From contig QWIH01000011.1 in the NCBI GenBank assembly GCA_021405315.1, forward strand, positions 1-64,000: DNA of 64,000 nucleotides, given 5' to 3'. Each line of letters begins with the position of its first letter. Positions within the stretch are counted from its first letter, which is position 1. Of the stretch, positions 9,966 through 20,005 are shown one piece after another. Position numbers and translations under genes: made by a program. The DNA is from Leptolyngbya sp. PLA1 (GTDB lineage: Bacteria; Planctomycetota; Phycisphaerae; Phycisphaerales; UBA1924). The notes under the pieces are model-generated. The model ran no database searches and had not been told where the DNA came from. It saw nothing but the letters and a program-made list of their open reading frames with translations.

Positions 9966-10493
9966 GTGACATCACTGAGAGCGCAACTCGAGAGGCCGGT
10001 CGGCCCGCCACGGGTGGTGGTGGGCATCGCGGACCTTGGGCTTTCGGCCGATCCGGAGTCGCTGCTGATCACCTACGCGCTTGGATCGTGCATCGGCGTC
10101 ACGATCTATGACCCCGTGGCTCGCGTGGGAGGGATGCTGCACTTCATGCTGCCCCAGTCGTCGCTGAGCCCAGAGCGGGCGAAGTCGGCGCCGCTGATGT
10201 TCGCCGACACGGGGGTGCCGCTGCTTTTCACGCGGGCGTACGAGATGGGTGCTCGGAAGGAGCGGATGCTGGTGTGCGCCGCGGGGGGCGCGGAGATCCT
10301 GGCGGACGAGGGGCATTTCAAGATCGGCAGCCGCAACAGGACCATGCTTCGCAAGCTGTTCTGGAAGAACAACGTGCTGCTGGCGGCGGAGGACACCGGG
10401 GGCTCGCACAGTCGGACGATGGCGCTGAGGCTGTCGGACGGGCTCGTGACGGTGAGGAACAAGAGCGAGGAGCGTGTCCTATGGCCGACGTGA
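9966..10493 (+). CDS. cheD: Chemoreceptor glutamine deamidase CheD
   Basis: CheD deamidates receptor glutamines and in several systems is a partner of the CheC/CheX phosphatases. The 175-residue protein has family-typical YALGSCIGVTIYDP and GGMLHFMLP. T36, C42 and H59 have the same spacing (6 and 17) as the catalytic Thr-Cys-His set of Thermotoga CheD. The start is GTG behind GGAAGGAG. The last 13 bases overlap the start of the HDOD gene in another frame, which supports translational coupling. Confidence 0.95.
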   Translation: MTSLRAQLERPVGPPRVVVGIADLGLSADPESLLITYALGSCIGVTIYDPVARVGGMLHFMLPQSSLSPERAKSAPLMFADTGVPLLFTRAYEMGARKERMLVCAAGGAEILADEGHFKIGSRNRTMLRKLFWKNNVLLAAEDTGGSHSRTMALRLSDGLVTVRNKSEERVLWPT

Positions 10494-11353
10494 GCGAGAT
10501 TCTGTCACTCAAGAAGCTCCCGTCGATGCCGGAGGCGATGGCGCGGGCCGTTCCGTTGCTGCTGGACCCGGACCTCAACTGGCGTTCGCTGGAGGAGGTG
10601 GTGAAACGCGACGAGGCATTGACGACGGCGGTGCTGCGGGTTGCCAACTCGGCGCGGTTCGGGGCTCCGGGAAGACAGTTCGATCTTCGGGCGGCGATGA
10701 CGCGGCTCGGGCGTGACGAGGTACGTCGATGCGTGCTGTCGCAGCAGGTTTCGGGGATCGCGGGGGGCGAGAACGCGGCCTTCGGGCTGCAGCGTGGGGC
10801 GCTGTGGCGGAGCGCTCTGGGCGGGGCGATCGCGGCGGAGCACCTGGCGGGAGTTCACGGCATGCGGGACCGCGCGGGGCTTGCGTTCCTGTGCGGGCTG
10901 CTGCGTGACATCGGCAAGCTGGCCCTGAACGTGCGGTACGGGGACGCGTACCTGTCGGCGGTGGCCGGGCACGCCCGCGACGGGGTGTCGTTCACCGATG
11001 CGGAGAGGTCCGCGCTTGGCTTTGACCATGCGGAGGTCGGCGCGGCCCTGGCGCGCAAGTGGAAGCTGCCGGAGCAGGTCGCGCGAGCGATCGAAGCGCA
11101 CCACGCCCCGCCGCCTCCTGGGCCGGGGCATGACCGGCTGCTGGACGTAGTGCATGCGGCGGACACGGTGTGCCGCTGGGCGGGGCTGGGCGTCGGGGTG
11201 GACGGGATGGAGTATCCGCTGGTTCAGCATGTGCGGGAGTCGCTGGGGCTGGACCGCAGGGCGGCGGAGTCTCAGATCGGGATGGTGTGGGACCGCTTGC
11301 GTGAGATCGAGGACGGGCCTGCACAGGCCGAGACACGAGGAGCCGCGGCATGA
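10481..11353 (+). CDS. HDOD domain protein
   Basis: This 290-residue protein is a single HDOD domain, a metal-dependent-phosphohydrolase-like fold thought to act as a signalling adaptor rather than an enzyme. It begins LKKLPSMPEAMARAVPLL, the usual HDOD opening. It has the NSARFGAPGR and LGRDEVRRCVLSQQ segments and a central GLLRDIGKLAL that keeps the HD-like D, followed by FDHAEVGAALARKWKLPEQVARAIEAHH. The start at ATG 10481 lies inside cheD; the frame is also open upstream, but that part is antisense-like and rejected. Its stop overlaps the cheY start by ATGA. HDOD genes recur in chemotaxis clusters, often linked to adhesion or c-di-GMP output, which fits the HD-GYP protein downstream. Confidence 0.9.
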   Translation: MADVSEILSLKKLPSMPEAMARAVPLLLDPDLNWRSLEEVVKRDEALTTAVLRVANSARFGAPGRQFDLRAAMTRLGRDEVRRCVLSQQVSGIAGGENAAFGLQRGALWRSALGGAIAAEHLAGVHGMRDRAGLAFLCGLLRDIGKLALNVRYGDAYLSAVAGHARDGVSFTDAERSALGFDHAEVGAALARKWKLPEQVARAIEAHHAPPPPGPGHDRLLDVVHAADTVCRWAGLGVGVDGMEYPLVQHVRESLGLDRRAAESQIGMVWDRLREIEDGPAQAETRGAAA

Positions 11354-11733
11354 ACTGCAACGTGCTGATTGTGGACGATTCACCGATTCTGCGGACTGCG
11401 ATCCGCAAGGTCGTGCGTCTTGCGGGGATCGAGGACGACCGCATCCACGAGGCGGGCAACGGGCGCGAGGCGCTCGATGTGCTCGAGACGGTGTGGGTGG
11501 ACCTGGTCTTGCTGGACCTGAACATGCCGGTGATGGACGGAGAGCAGTTCGCGCAGGAGGTTCGGAAGAACGCGGACCTGGCGGACGTGGCGGTGGTGGT
11601 GGTCTCGACGGAGGGGAACCTGAGCCGGCTTCAGCGGATGCGGGACCTGGGCGTGATCGAGACACTGCGGAAGCCCTTCGAGCCGGAGGACCTGCACCGA
11701 CTGATCGGGAAGGTGCTGGGGGTGAAGAAATGA
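11350..11733 (+). CDS. cheY: Single-domain response regulator CheY
   Basis: A 127-residue stand-alone receiver: acidic pair D9/D10, phospho-acceptor D56 in LLDLNMPVMDG, switch Ser in VVVVSTEG and conserved Lys in LRKPFEPEDL. It is the expected CheA output. It sits between the HDOD gene and the CheX-like phosphatase with ATGA overlaps on both sides, so CheY and its likely phosphatase are translationally coupled. No flagellar motor gene occurs in the window, so the target could be a pilus, a diguanylate/phosphodiesterase module or the HDOD protein. Confidence 0.95.
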   Translation: MNCNVLIVDDSPILRTAIRKVVRLAGIEDDRIHEAGNGREALDVLETVWVDLVLLDLNMPVMDGEQFAQEVRKNADLADVAVVVVSTEGNLSRLQRMRDLGVIETLRKPFEPEDLHRLIGKVLGVKK

Positions 11734-12194
11734 CAACGATTACCTCATCAACACTGGCAGCGATGACCATCAGCATGTTGGAGCGGGCGGCGATGGTGCT
11801 CGCGGAGCAGGCGGAGGGCCCCCCACCGCCCCTCGAGGGCTGCCGCTTCGCACGGATCAGCTACCGCGGCCCGTCCGAGGGCCGTCTGGTGCTGGCGGGG
11901 ACGGAGGGCTTCGTGCGCGAGCTGGCCGCGAGCCTGCTGGGCGCGGAGCCTGAGGAGGTGAACGTGGATTCCCAGGGCGGTGATGCCCTGAAGGAGATGG
12001 CGAACATGGTGGGAGGTTCGGTCATCATGGCGCTGTCCGGGGGCGCGTGCGAGTTTTCTCTCGGCCTGCCGGAGCTGGTCGCGGAGGGGGACATCGCGGG
12101 CATTCCCGGCGCGGGGACGGTCGAGTGCGCGGTCTCCACGGAGTTTGGGACGCTGCGCGTGCGCTGGGACGAGGCGCTGGCGAAGGCCGCCTGA
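11730..12194 (+). CDS. cheX: CheX/CheC-type CheY-P phosphatase
   Basis: A 154-residue protein with a single CheX-like domain. It contains D-ALK-E-MA-N (near residue 88) followed 22 positions later by Pro in LGLPEL. This closely matches the CheC/CheX/FliY active-site pattern D/S-x3-E-x2-N-x~22-P, so catalysis is predicted. Only one such motif is present, as in CheX. Its ATG overlaps the cheY stop (ATGA). With no CheZ present, this should terminate the CheY signal. Start at ATG 11730: upstream sequence in the same frame is antisense to cheY-type codon use and is not counted. Confidence 0.85.
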   Translation: MTTITSSTLAAMTISMLERAAMVLAEQAEGPPPPLEGCRFARISYRGPSEGRLVLAGTEGFVRELAASLLGAEPEEVNVDSQGGDALKEMANMVGGSVIMALSGGACEFSLGLPELVAEGDIAGIPGAGTVECAVSTEFGTLRVRWDEALAKAA

Positions 12195-13274
<1,080 letters not shown>

Positions 13275-13281
13275 GCCGGAC

Positions 13282-15618
13282 ATGGAGCACACCACGCGCA
13301 CAGTACCGCTGCCGGTGGAATCTCTGATGATCGTGGTAGGAACCTCGATCGCGGCGGGAGTCCTTCTTGGCTGGGCCTGGACGGAGCACGCGGGAGCGGG
13401 CGTCTGGAGCGCGGTGCTTGCGGCGGTGAGCGTGGCGGGCGCTCTGACATGGAGGCTTCTTGCCCGCTCGGCGCACCTGGCAGGGCAGGCGACGGCGCGC
13501 CTTCGGGAGAGCGAGAGCGAGGCGAGGAAGGCCCGGGCGAGGCTCGAGACGTACCGGGCGGCGCTGGATCGCCACGCGATCGTCGCGATCACGGACCAAT
13601 CCGGCGTGATCACGGAGGTCAACGACAACTTCTGCCGAATCAGCGGGTACGGTCGCGAGGAGCTGATCGGCGCCAAGCACAGCATCGTGAACTCCGGGGA
13701 GCACCCGAAGTCGTTCTGGGCGGACATGTGGCGGAGCATCTGCAGCAACAGCGACTACATCTGGCGGGCGGAGGTCTGCAACCGTGCCAAGGACGGGTCG
13801 CTGTACTGGGTGGACACGACCATCGGGCCGCTGCGGGGCGAGGACGGGAAGGTCGTCGGGTTCATCTCGATCCGCTTCGACATCACCGACAGGAAGCAGG
13901 CCGAGGCGCTGCTGCAGTACTCGCACGACAATCTGGAGCGGCACGTGGCGGAGCGCACGTCGCTCCTGGCGGAGGCGGTGGAGGCCGCGGAATCCGCGAG
14001 CAATGCCAAGAGCGAGTTCCTGGCGCACATGAGCCATGAGATCCGGACCCCGATCAACGGCGTCGCGGGGATGCTCGACCTTCTCTCCGGCACGCGGTTG
14101 GATGATCAGCAGCGGCGTTACGTGGAGCTCGGCACGACCTCGGTGAACAACCTCACGTCGATCATCAACGATGTTCTGGACTTCTCGAAGATCGAGGCCG
14201 GCAAGCTCGACATCGTGGAGGAGGATTTCGATCTCCTGACGCTGATCGAGGACGTGGTGCAGATGCTGGCGTGCAGGGCCCAGCAGAAGGGCCTGGACCT
14301 CTCGTCGGCGGTTGAGCCTCTCGTGCCACGGAGGGTGCACGGGGATCCGGCCCGTGTCAGGCAGATTCTCATCAATCTCGCCGGGAACGCGATCAAGTTC
14401 ACGCAGAAGGGCCGGGTTGCGTTGCGCGTGGTGCTGGAGGACGCGGCCGGCCCGGGCGGCGGCACTCTCGTGAGGTTCACGGTGAGCGATACCGGCATCG
14501 GCATCCCCGCGGAGAGCATGCCGCGCCTGTTCAAGGCGTTCTCGCAGGCGGACTCCTCAACGACGAGGGATTACGGGGGGACCGGGCTGGGGCTGGTCAT
14601 CTCCAAGAAGCTGGCGACGCTGATGGGGGGGCGCATCGGGGCGGAGAGCGAGCCCGGGCGCGGGTCGACCTTTTGGTTCACCATCGCCTTCGGAGTCGCG
14701 ACCACGCCCCCGGAGGAGCGGTCGCACGAAGCTGCCGGGCTGAGCCTGGCGGGCAGGCGCGTGCTGCTGGCGGTCGCGGACGACTCCCCGGGCGACCAAC
14801 TGAGGGAGCAACTCTGCGCGTGGGGCATGCTGGTCGAGACGACGGATGCGAGCCCAGAGTCTCTGGGGCGGCTCTCCGAGCCGGCGTGCACGGTGGGCGG
14901 GTTCGATATCGCACTGCTGGACAGCCGCCTCACGGACGGTGGGTCCGCCGCTGCGGAGCGGGTCCGGAGCTCACTCGGAAAAGCATGCCCCCCACTTCTG
15001 CTTATGCACCCGCTTGCAACTCCCCTGGACCCGCGTCGCCTACGAGAGGAGGGCTATGCGGGCTCGGTGGCCACGCCGCCCCGGCAATCTGATCTCCTCG
15101 ACACGCTGGTCAGCGTGCTTGCCCCGGGGGCGGCGGAAGTTGCGGTCGACCCGGTCGCGGCGCGTCCCTCGCCACCGCCGGGCGGGCGCAGGGCCGCGGT
15201 GCTGGTCGCCGAAGACAACGAGATCAACCAGATCGTGGCACGGGAGATCCTGATGAGGGCCGGCTTCGACTGCGATGTGGTGGGGAATGGGCGGCTGGCG
15301 GTCGATGCGATCATGAACGGCCGGAGCGACAACGTTCCGTATGACCTTGTCCTCATGGACTGCCAGATGCCTGTGATGGACGGCTTCGAGGCCACCCGGG
15401 AGATTCGGAGGCTGGAGCGCAGTTGCCGGCTGACCGCGCCGGGCCGGAGGCGGCTCCCCGTGATCGCGCTGACGGCGAACACGATGCAAGGAGACCGCGA
15501 CCGCTGTATCGACGCGGGGATGGACGCCCACGCCAGCAAACCGATCCACCGCAAGAGCCTTCTCGAGACGATCGAACGCGTGCTGCACGAGGCCCAGGAG
15601 GGTGCCCGGGCGGCGTAG
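13282..15618 (+). CDS. Membrane-bound PAS hybrid histidine kinase
   Basis: This 778-residue protein starts with two closely spaced membrane helices (about residues 14-55) with almost no periplasmic loop. A PAS domain follows (DRHAIVAITDQSGVITEVND) ending in a PAC motif, then HisKA with LAHMSHEIRTPING (phospho-His 252) and HATPase with GNAIKFT, DTGIGIP and GGTGLGLVISKKL. Two receiver domains follow. The first (about 490-610) is degenerate: it keeps D in IALLDSRL but lacks the conserved Lys. The second is intact (D693 in LVLMDCQMPVMDG, Lys in ASKPIHR). There is no Hpt domain; a separate Hpt protein is encoded immediately downstream. This arrangement predicts a His-Asp-His-Asp relay toward the REC-HD-GYP protein. 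Confidence 0.93.
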   Translation: MEHTTRTVPLPVESLMIVVGTSIAAGVLLGWAWTEHAGAGVWSAVLAAVSVAGALTWRLLARSAHLAGQATARLRESESEARKARARLETYRAALDRHAIVAITDQSGVITEVNDNFCRISGYGREELIGAKHSIVNSGEHPKSFWADMWRSICSNSDYIWRAEVCNRAKDGSLYWVDTTIGPLRGEDGKVVGFISIRFDITDRKQAEALLQYSHDNLERHVAERTSLLAEAVEAAESASNAKSEFLAHMSHEIRTPINGVAGMLDLLSGTRLDDQQRRYVELGTTSVNNLTSIINDVLDFSKIEAGKLDIVEEDFDLLTLIEDVVQMLACRAQQKGLDLSSAVEPLVPRRVHGDPARVRQILINLAGNAIKFTQKGRVALRVVLEDAAGPGGGTLVRFTVSDTGIGIPAESMPRLFKAFSQADSSTTRDYGGTGLGLVISKKLATLMGGRIGAESEPGRGSTFWFTIAFGVATTPPEERSHEAAGLSLAGRRVLLAVADDSPGDQLREQLCAWGMLVETTDASPESLGRLSEPACTVGGFDIALLDSRLTDGGSAAAERVRSSLGKACPPLLLMHPLATPLDPRRLREEGYAGSVATPPRQSDLLDTLVSVLAPGAAEVAVDPVAARPSPPPGGRRAAVLVAEDNEINQIVAREILMRAGFDCDVVGNGRLAVDAIMNGRSDNVPYDLVLMDCQMPVMDGFEATREIRRLERSCRLTAPGRRRLPVIALTANTMQGDRDRCIDAGMDAHASKPIHRKSLLETIERVLHEAQEGARAA

Positions 15619-15694
15619 AAGCCATCGAAGGGGTGGGTTTCCTCTTCCCCAAGTTGGGTGGGATCGCTCAACGAGGGGCCGGAAGAACAGACCG

Positions 15695-16240
15695 ATGAAA
15701 GGGCGAGACGAGCGCGGGTCCGCGTTGAGGCCAGCGAGGAAGGACGTCGAGATGGGCACCGGGGGACGCGAGAAAACCGAATCTGGCGGCTGCGTGGGTG
15801 GAGCACGTGCGGGCGGCCCGTGCCACGGATCGGGTGAGCCTGCTTCGGGGATGGATGAGGCGATCGACACGCGGGGGTTGCTGGATCGCTGCATGGGCGA
15901 CGTCGGCCTTGCGAACCTGGTTCTGAGCAAGCTGCGTGAGCAGCTCGCGCGTGACGAGGCGGAACTGGAGCGGCTGGTCGGCGCGTGCGACCTCGCGGGA
16001 CTGGGCCGCGTGCTCCACGGCCTGAAGGGTGCGGCCGCCTCTGCATCTGCGGGCCCGCTTCGGGAGGTCGCGGCGAGCATGGAGCGGATCGTTCAAGGTG
16101 GCGACATGCACTCGGCGCGCACGTTGCTCGCACACCTTCACGACGAAGCGGAGCGTCTGAGGCGTTGCCCGGCGCTCGGGGAGCACGACCACGGGCATGG
16201 GCCGATTCCCGGGGCGGACGAGTCGGAGCGCCGCCCATGA
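15695..16240 (+). CDS. Stand-alone Hpt phosphotransfer protein
   Basis: A 181-residue protein. The first 55 residues are Gly/Arg-rich and low in structure. The rest is a helical Hpt domain with the H-box VLHGLKGAAASASAGPL; the phosphorylatable His is residue 108. Hpt proteins shuttle phosphate between receiver domains. It lies between a hybrid kinase lacking its own Hpt and a REC-HD-GYP regulator whose start overlaps its stop (ATGA), so it is the obvious bridge. ATG 15695 is preceded by GGAAG. ATG 15752 is a shorter alternative that keeps the whole Hpt domain. Confidence 0.85.
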   Translation: MKGRDERGSALRPARKDVEMGTGGREKTESGGCVGGARAGGPCHGSGEPASGMDEAIDTRGLLDRCMGDVGLANLVLSKLREQLARDEAELERLVGACDLAGLGRVLHGLKGAAASASAGPLREVAASMERIVQGGDMHSARTLLAHLHDEAERLRRCPALGEHDHGHGPIPGADESERRP

Positions 16241-17250
16241 AGCTTCTGATTGCAGACGACAACGAGGTCTCGCTGACCCTGCTCCACGCGACGCTGTCCA
16301 GAGCGGGCTACGACGTGGAGGTCGCCCGCGACGGCGAGGAAGCGCTCACGAGGCTGCGGAGCGGGAAGATCAGGCTTGTGGTCTCGGACTGGGAGATGCC
16401 GAAGCTGAGCGGGGTCGAGTTGTGTCGCGCCCTGCGAGGGCTCGACGCGCCCGGGTATGTGTACGTGATCCTGGTCACGGGGCGAGACTCGTCGGCGGCT
16501 ACGGTGGAGGGGTTCGCCGCCGGGGCGGACGACTTCATTCGCAAGCCGTTCGAGGCGACGGAGCTGATCGCCCGGGTCCGTGCGGGGGAGCGCATCCTGT
16601 CGCTGGAAACGCGCGACGTAGCGATCTTCGCGATGGCGAAGCTGGCGGAGTCTCGCGACCCGGAAACGGGCGCTCACCTCGAGCGTGTACGGAGCTACTG
16701 CCGCGTTCTGGCGCGCGACCTGTCGCAGCAGCCCCGATTCGCGGGGCGCGTGGACGGTGAGTTCGTACGGCTGATCTACCTGACAAGCCCGCTGCATGAC
16801 ATCGGCAAGGTCGGGATCCCGGACGGCGTGCTGCTCAAGCCGGGGAGACTGAGCGATCGCGAGTTTGAGATCATGAAGATGCATGCGCGAATGGGTGCGG
16901 ACACCCTTGAGGCCGCGGCGCGGGCCTTTCCGGGCGTGCCGTTCCTCGAGATGGCCCGCGAGATCGCGGCGACGCACCACGAGCGCTGGGACGGGACGGG
17001 ATATCCGTCCGGGCTTTCGGGAGAGTCGATCCCCCTGAGCGGGCGGATCATGGCGGTAGCGGACGTGTACGACGCCCTGACCTCCGCGCGGGTGTACAAG
17101 GCGGCCATGACGCATGAAGTCGCGAGGTCGCTCATCGTCGACGGCTCCGGCACGCACTTTGATCCTGACCTCGTCGAAGCGTTCCTCAGGCAGGAGGAGC
17201 ATTTTCTGGAGATCAGCCGTGCGTTCGGCGAGGGGCGCGCGGCGGCGTAG
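16237..17250 (+). CDS. REC-HD-GYP response regulator (c-di-GMP phosphodiesterase)
   Basis: The 337-residue protein has an N-terminal receiver (D7/D8, phospho-acceptor D51 in VSDWEMP, Lys in RKPFEATE). Its C-terminal HD-GYP domain retains GAHLERV, the metal-binding SPLHDIGKVGIPD, the THHERWDGTGYP signature and the later DVYDALTS. These are the residues expected of an active c-di-GMP hydrolase. The likely role is turning phosphorelay input into lowered c-di-GMP. It is coupled by ATGA overlap to the Hpt gene and closes the signalling cluster. The next gene is an unrelated outer-membrane protein. Confidence 0.95.
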   Translation: MKLLIADDNEVSLTLLHATLSRAGYDVEVARDGEEALTRLRSGKIRLVVSDWEMPKLSGVELCRALRGLDAPGYVYVILVTGRDSSAATVEGFAAGADDFIRKPFEATELIARVRAGERILSLETRDVAIFAMAKLAESRDPETGAHLERVRSYCRVLARDLSQQPRFAGRVDGEFVRLIYLTSPLHDIGKVGIPDGVLLKPGRLSDREFEIMKMHARMGADTLEAAARAFPGVPFLEMAREIAATHHERWDGTGYPSGLSGESIPLSGRIMAVADVYDALTSARVYKAAMTHEVARSLIVDGSGTHFDPDLVEAFLRQEEHFLEISRAFGEGRAAA

Positions 17251-17409
17251 TTCTCCAGCGCGTGACGCCAGCGACGGCGCACCCATCCGGGGGATGCCCG
17301 GGGGCGCGGTCAGACCGACCGGCTCATGCCTTCCTGATCACGGGTCGATATCAGGCACGGGACCGAGTGCCGGGTTTGGCCCAAGGGACCGTGGAAGGAC
17401 CGGAGCGTC

Positions 17410-18321
17410 ATGCCGAGGATGCCTCGACTCAACCAGGTGGGACCGACATTGACCGATCCGCGTCGGGGGCGCTGGCTGGCGGCTGTCGTGCTTCTCCGGT
17501 CCGCGATTGCCTTCGCGCAGCCCGCAGAAGGCGGGGCGGTGCCCGAGGACGAACCGGGGGAGGCCGCGGCGCCGGTCTCGCTCGAACTGGGTCTGGACGT
17601 CACGACGGCGTACTTCTACCACGGGTTCAACCAGGAGGACTGCGGGTTCATCGTGCAGCCTTCCGCCTCGCTGACCTTCAGGCTCTTTGAGAGCGAGGAT
17701 GTGCTCATCGAGGGTACGGTTGGCACCTGGAGCAGCCTGCACTCTCAGAAGACCGGGGCCGCGTCGCGCAGCGACCTGGGCGAGTGGTGGTACGAGGCGG
17801 ATGTGAGCGGCGGGCTTTCGCTCTCGGCCGGCCCGTTCTGCCTTTCGGCGACGTACTGCGTCTTCGCCAGCCCGAGCGACGCCTTCGCCACGCTCCAGGA
17901 GCTTGACCTGTCACTGGCATTGGATGACAGCGAGTTGCTGGGTGAGTGGGCGTTTCAGCCATTCGTGCTGATCGGCATCGAGACCGACGGGCAGGCGGCG
18001 GACGGCGACGAACTCGGCGTGTACGGCGAGATGGGTGTCGCACCCGGGCTGACGTTCGAGGTCGCGGGCACCGAGATGGAGGTGGCGTTCCCGCTGACCG
18101 TCGGCGTGAGCCTGCGCAAGTATTACCAGGATGACGGCGGCGAGGACCAGTTCTTCGGCCATGCCAGCGCGGGTGCCACGGCTTCGGTGCCGCTGGGCGA
18201 CTCCGGCTGCGTCGCGACCGCCGGAATCAGCGTGCTGCTCCTTGGCGATCACGCGGCGGCGGCGAACGACGGTGACGACGCGCAGGTCGTGGGCACCCTC
18301 GGGTTGCGATGGACGTTCTGA
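17410..18321 (+). CDS. Putative outer-membrane beta-barrel protein
   Basis: This 303-residue protein has an N-terminal signal region (hydrophobic RWLAAVVLLRSAIAFAQ, cleavage after AFA). The rest is made of alternating strands such as SLELGLDVTTAYFYHGF, LIEGTVGTWSSLH and ALDDSELLGEWAFQPF. It ends in GLRWTF; a C-terminal aromatic is the usual BAM recognition signal. It resembles the planctomycete proteins annotated as TorF-like or 'hypothetical' barrels. Substrate is unknown. GGAG precedes the ATG. It stands alone between the signalling cluster and a convergent gene 6 bases away. Confidence 0.7.
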   Translation: MPRMPRLNQVGPTLTDPRRGRWLAAVVLLRSAIAFAQPAEGGAVPEDEPGEAAAPVSLELGLDVTTAYFYHGFNQEDCGFIVQPSASLTFRLFESEDVLIEGTVGTWSSLHSQKTGAASRSDLGEWWYEADVSGGLSLSAGPFCLSATYCVFASPSDAFATLQELDLSLALDDSELLGEWAFQPFVLIGIETDGQAADGDELGVYGEMGVAPGLTFEVAGTEMEVAFPLTVGVSLRKYYQDDGGEDQFFGHASAGATASVPLGDSGCVATAGISVLLLGDHAAAANDGDDAQVVGTLGLRWTF

Positions 18322-18327
18322 GGACGT

Positions 18328-19161
18328 CTAGGCGAACAGGCCCGCGGCCACGGGAGGCCGGCGAGCAACAACCGGGGCGGGCAGGGTGAGATCGAGCCAG
18401 GGCGTGGGCTCGTCGGGTCGTGCGATCGTGAGGGGCACGCCGTGGTCCTGGTGCGCGGTCGCGGCGATCTCGGGGGAGTTGCACTGGCGCGAGAGGTGGA
18501 GCAGGATGGCGCGCTCACGGACTCCGATGCGAGACACCGCGTCGGCGGACTGCTGGTTGCTGAGGTGACCGCTGCCCCCCATGATGCGCTGCTGAAGGAA
18601 CGCCGGGCGGCCCGAGGCGACCTGGAGCCTCGGGCAGTAGTTGGACTCGATGGCGAGCACGTCGACATCTGCGAGGTGGGAGAAGAGCGCGGAGGTGGGC
18701 CTGCCGACGTCGGTGGCGTAGCCGAGGGAGCGGTTGGAACCCGGGAGCGTGACGCGAAAGACGGCGACGCCCAGGTCATCGTGGGAGAGGACGGCGGCGG
18801 AGAACTTGAGGCCGGGGACGGGCTCGAAAGCGTCCTCGAACAGCTCGGACTTGCGGTAGAGGATGCCGTCTCGCGTGGCTCGGCCCGCGTGGGAGCGGTG
18901 GAGCCAGATAGGGACGCCCCGGCGGAGGTAGCGGAGCCAGCCGGCGTTGAAGTGGTCGCGATCGAGGTGTGTGAGGACGACCGCGGCGAGATCGCGGTCG
19001 GAGGCACCGAGCGAGGCGAGGTGGGTGCGCGTGGCGCGTGGGCTGAGCCCGGCGTCGATCAGGACCAGCCCGGGGCGGGACGAGCCTGAGACTTCGAGCA
19101 CGGTGGAGTTGCCGGCGGAACTGCTGGAGAGAACGCTGAGACGGACGCGTGGCGGGTTCAC
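18328..19161 (-). CDS. MBL-fold metallo-hydrolase (YycJ/WalJ-like)
   Basis: A 277-residue metallo-beta-lactamase fold protein. It opens with the SVLSSSSAGNSTVLEV strand typical of the YycJ/WalJ group and has the metal motif LTHLDRDHF (HxDxDH). Further ligands are in LSHDD, a Y-A-T-D-V-G strand and GGSGHLSNQ. Family members are predicted nucleases or phosphodiesterases; the substrate cannot be told here. Its start overlaps the lpxA stop by four bases (ATGA), so the two are co-translated. No signal peptide, so cytoplasmic. Confidence 0.85.
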   Translation of the reverse strand: MNPPRVRLSVLSSSSAGNSTVLEVSGSSRPGLVLIDAGLSPRATRTHLASLGASDRDLAAVVLTHLDRDHFNAGWLRYLRRGVPIWLHRSHAGRATRDGILYRKSELFEDAFEPVPGLKFSAAVLSHDDLGVAVFRVTLPGSNRSLGYATDVGRPTSALFSHLADVDVLAIESNYCPRLQVASGRPAFLQQRIMGGSGHLSNQQSADAVSRIGVRERAILLHLSRQCNSPEIAATAHQDHGVPLTIARPDEPTPWLDLTLPAPVVARRPPVAAGLFA

Positions 19162-19988
19162 GCGTCGACTTCCTCCAGGGCGGCGCGGTCGAGACCGCGC
19201 GCGATGGGGCGCTTGGCCTCTGCTACGAAGCGGGCCATCTCGAGGACGGGGGGGCAGTCTCGCCCGCGCTCTTCGAGGAGCGCCACCATCTCCTTGCGCG
19301 GAAGGCGCTGGCGGAGGACATGCCAGAAGGCGTCGCGGACGGCGGTCACGTGCTCCCGGGGCATGCCGCTGCGGCGCATGCCGACGAGGTTCACGGTGTG
19401 GATGGTGTTTCGGCTGCCCAGGGTGCAGAATGGGGGCACGTCCATGGAGGAGCCCTCATTCCCCGTGATGAACGCGAGGCGTCCGACGCGGGTGAACTGG
19501 TGGATGGCGGCGTTGCCGCTGAACATGACGTTGTCGCCCACCTGCCCGTGGCCGGCGATAAGGGCGGAGTTGGCGAGGATGACGTTGTTGCCGACCTGCC
19601 CGTCGTGGCCCACGTGGGAGCAGGCCATCATGAAGACACGGGTGCCGAGCGACGTGGGAACGTCCGTGCGGGTCGCGGCGTGCACGGTGACAGACTCGCG
19701 GATGATGCAGTCCGGGCCGATGCGCACACCGGCGGTCGGGTCGCCGGGCTTGAACTTGAAGTCCTGAGGAGGGAAGCCGATGCACGCGAAGGGGTAGAGG
19801 AGCGTGTTATCGCCGATGGTGACCGGCCCGTGGATGTGCACGTTGGCGAGCAGGCGAACGCCCTTGCCGAGCTTGACCTGGCCGGTGAGGACACACCATG
19901 GGCCGATCTGGACGCCGGGGGCCAGTTCGCACAGGGGGTCGATGATGGCGGTGGGATGGATGGAGGTCTGCGGGGGTGCTTCGGTCAT
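19158..19988 (-). CDS. lpxA: Acyl-ACP--UDP-N-acetylglucosamine O-acyltransferase LpxA
   Basis: First step of lipid A synthesis: 3-O-acylation of UDP-GlcNAc. The 276 residues form a left-handed beta-helix of hexapeptide repeats (IHPTAIIDP, ELAPGVQIGPWCVL, VHIHGPVTIGDNTLL). The conserved active-site His-containing stretch MACSHVGHDGQVGNNVILAN is present, as is SGNAAIHQFTRVGRLAFI. The C-terminal helical tail (REHVTAVRDAFWHVLR) is family-typical. It supports an LPS-type outer membrane. Its ATG lies only 8-53 bases from the possible divergent lipB starts, so the promoter must be tiny, shared or leaderless. Confidence 0.95.
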   Translation of the reverse strand: MTEAPPQTSIHPTAIIDPLCELAPGVQIGPWCVLTGQVKLGKGVRLLANVHIHGPVTIGDNTLLYPFACIGFPPQDFKFKPGDPTAGVRIGPDCIIRESVTVHAATRTDVPTSLGTRVFMMACSHVGHDGQVGNNVILANSALIAGHGQVGDNVMFSGNAAIHQFTRVGRLAFITGNEGSSMDVPPFCTLGSRNTIHTVNLVGMRRSGMPREHVTAVRDAFWHVLRQRLPRKEMVALLEERGRDCPPVLEMARFVAEAKRPIARGLDRAALEEVDA

Positions 19989-20005
19989 GCTATGAAATGG
20001 TAGGG

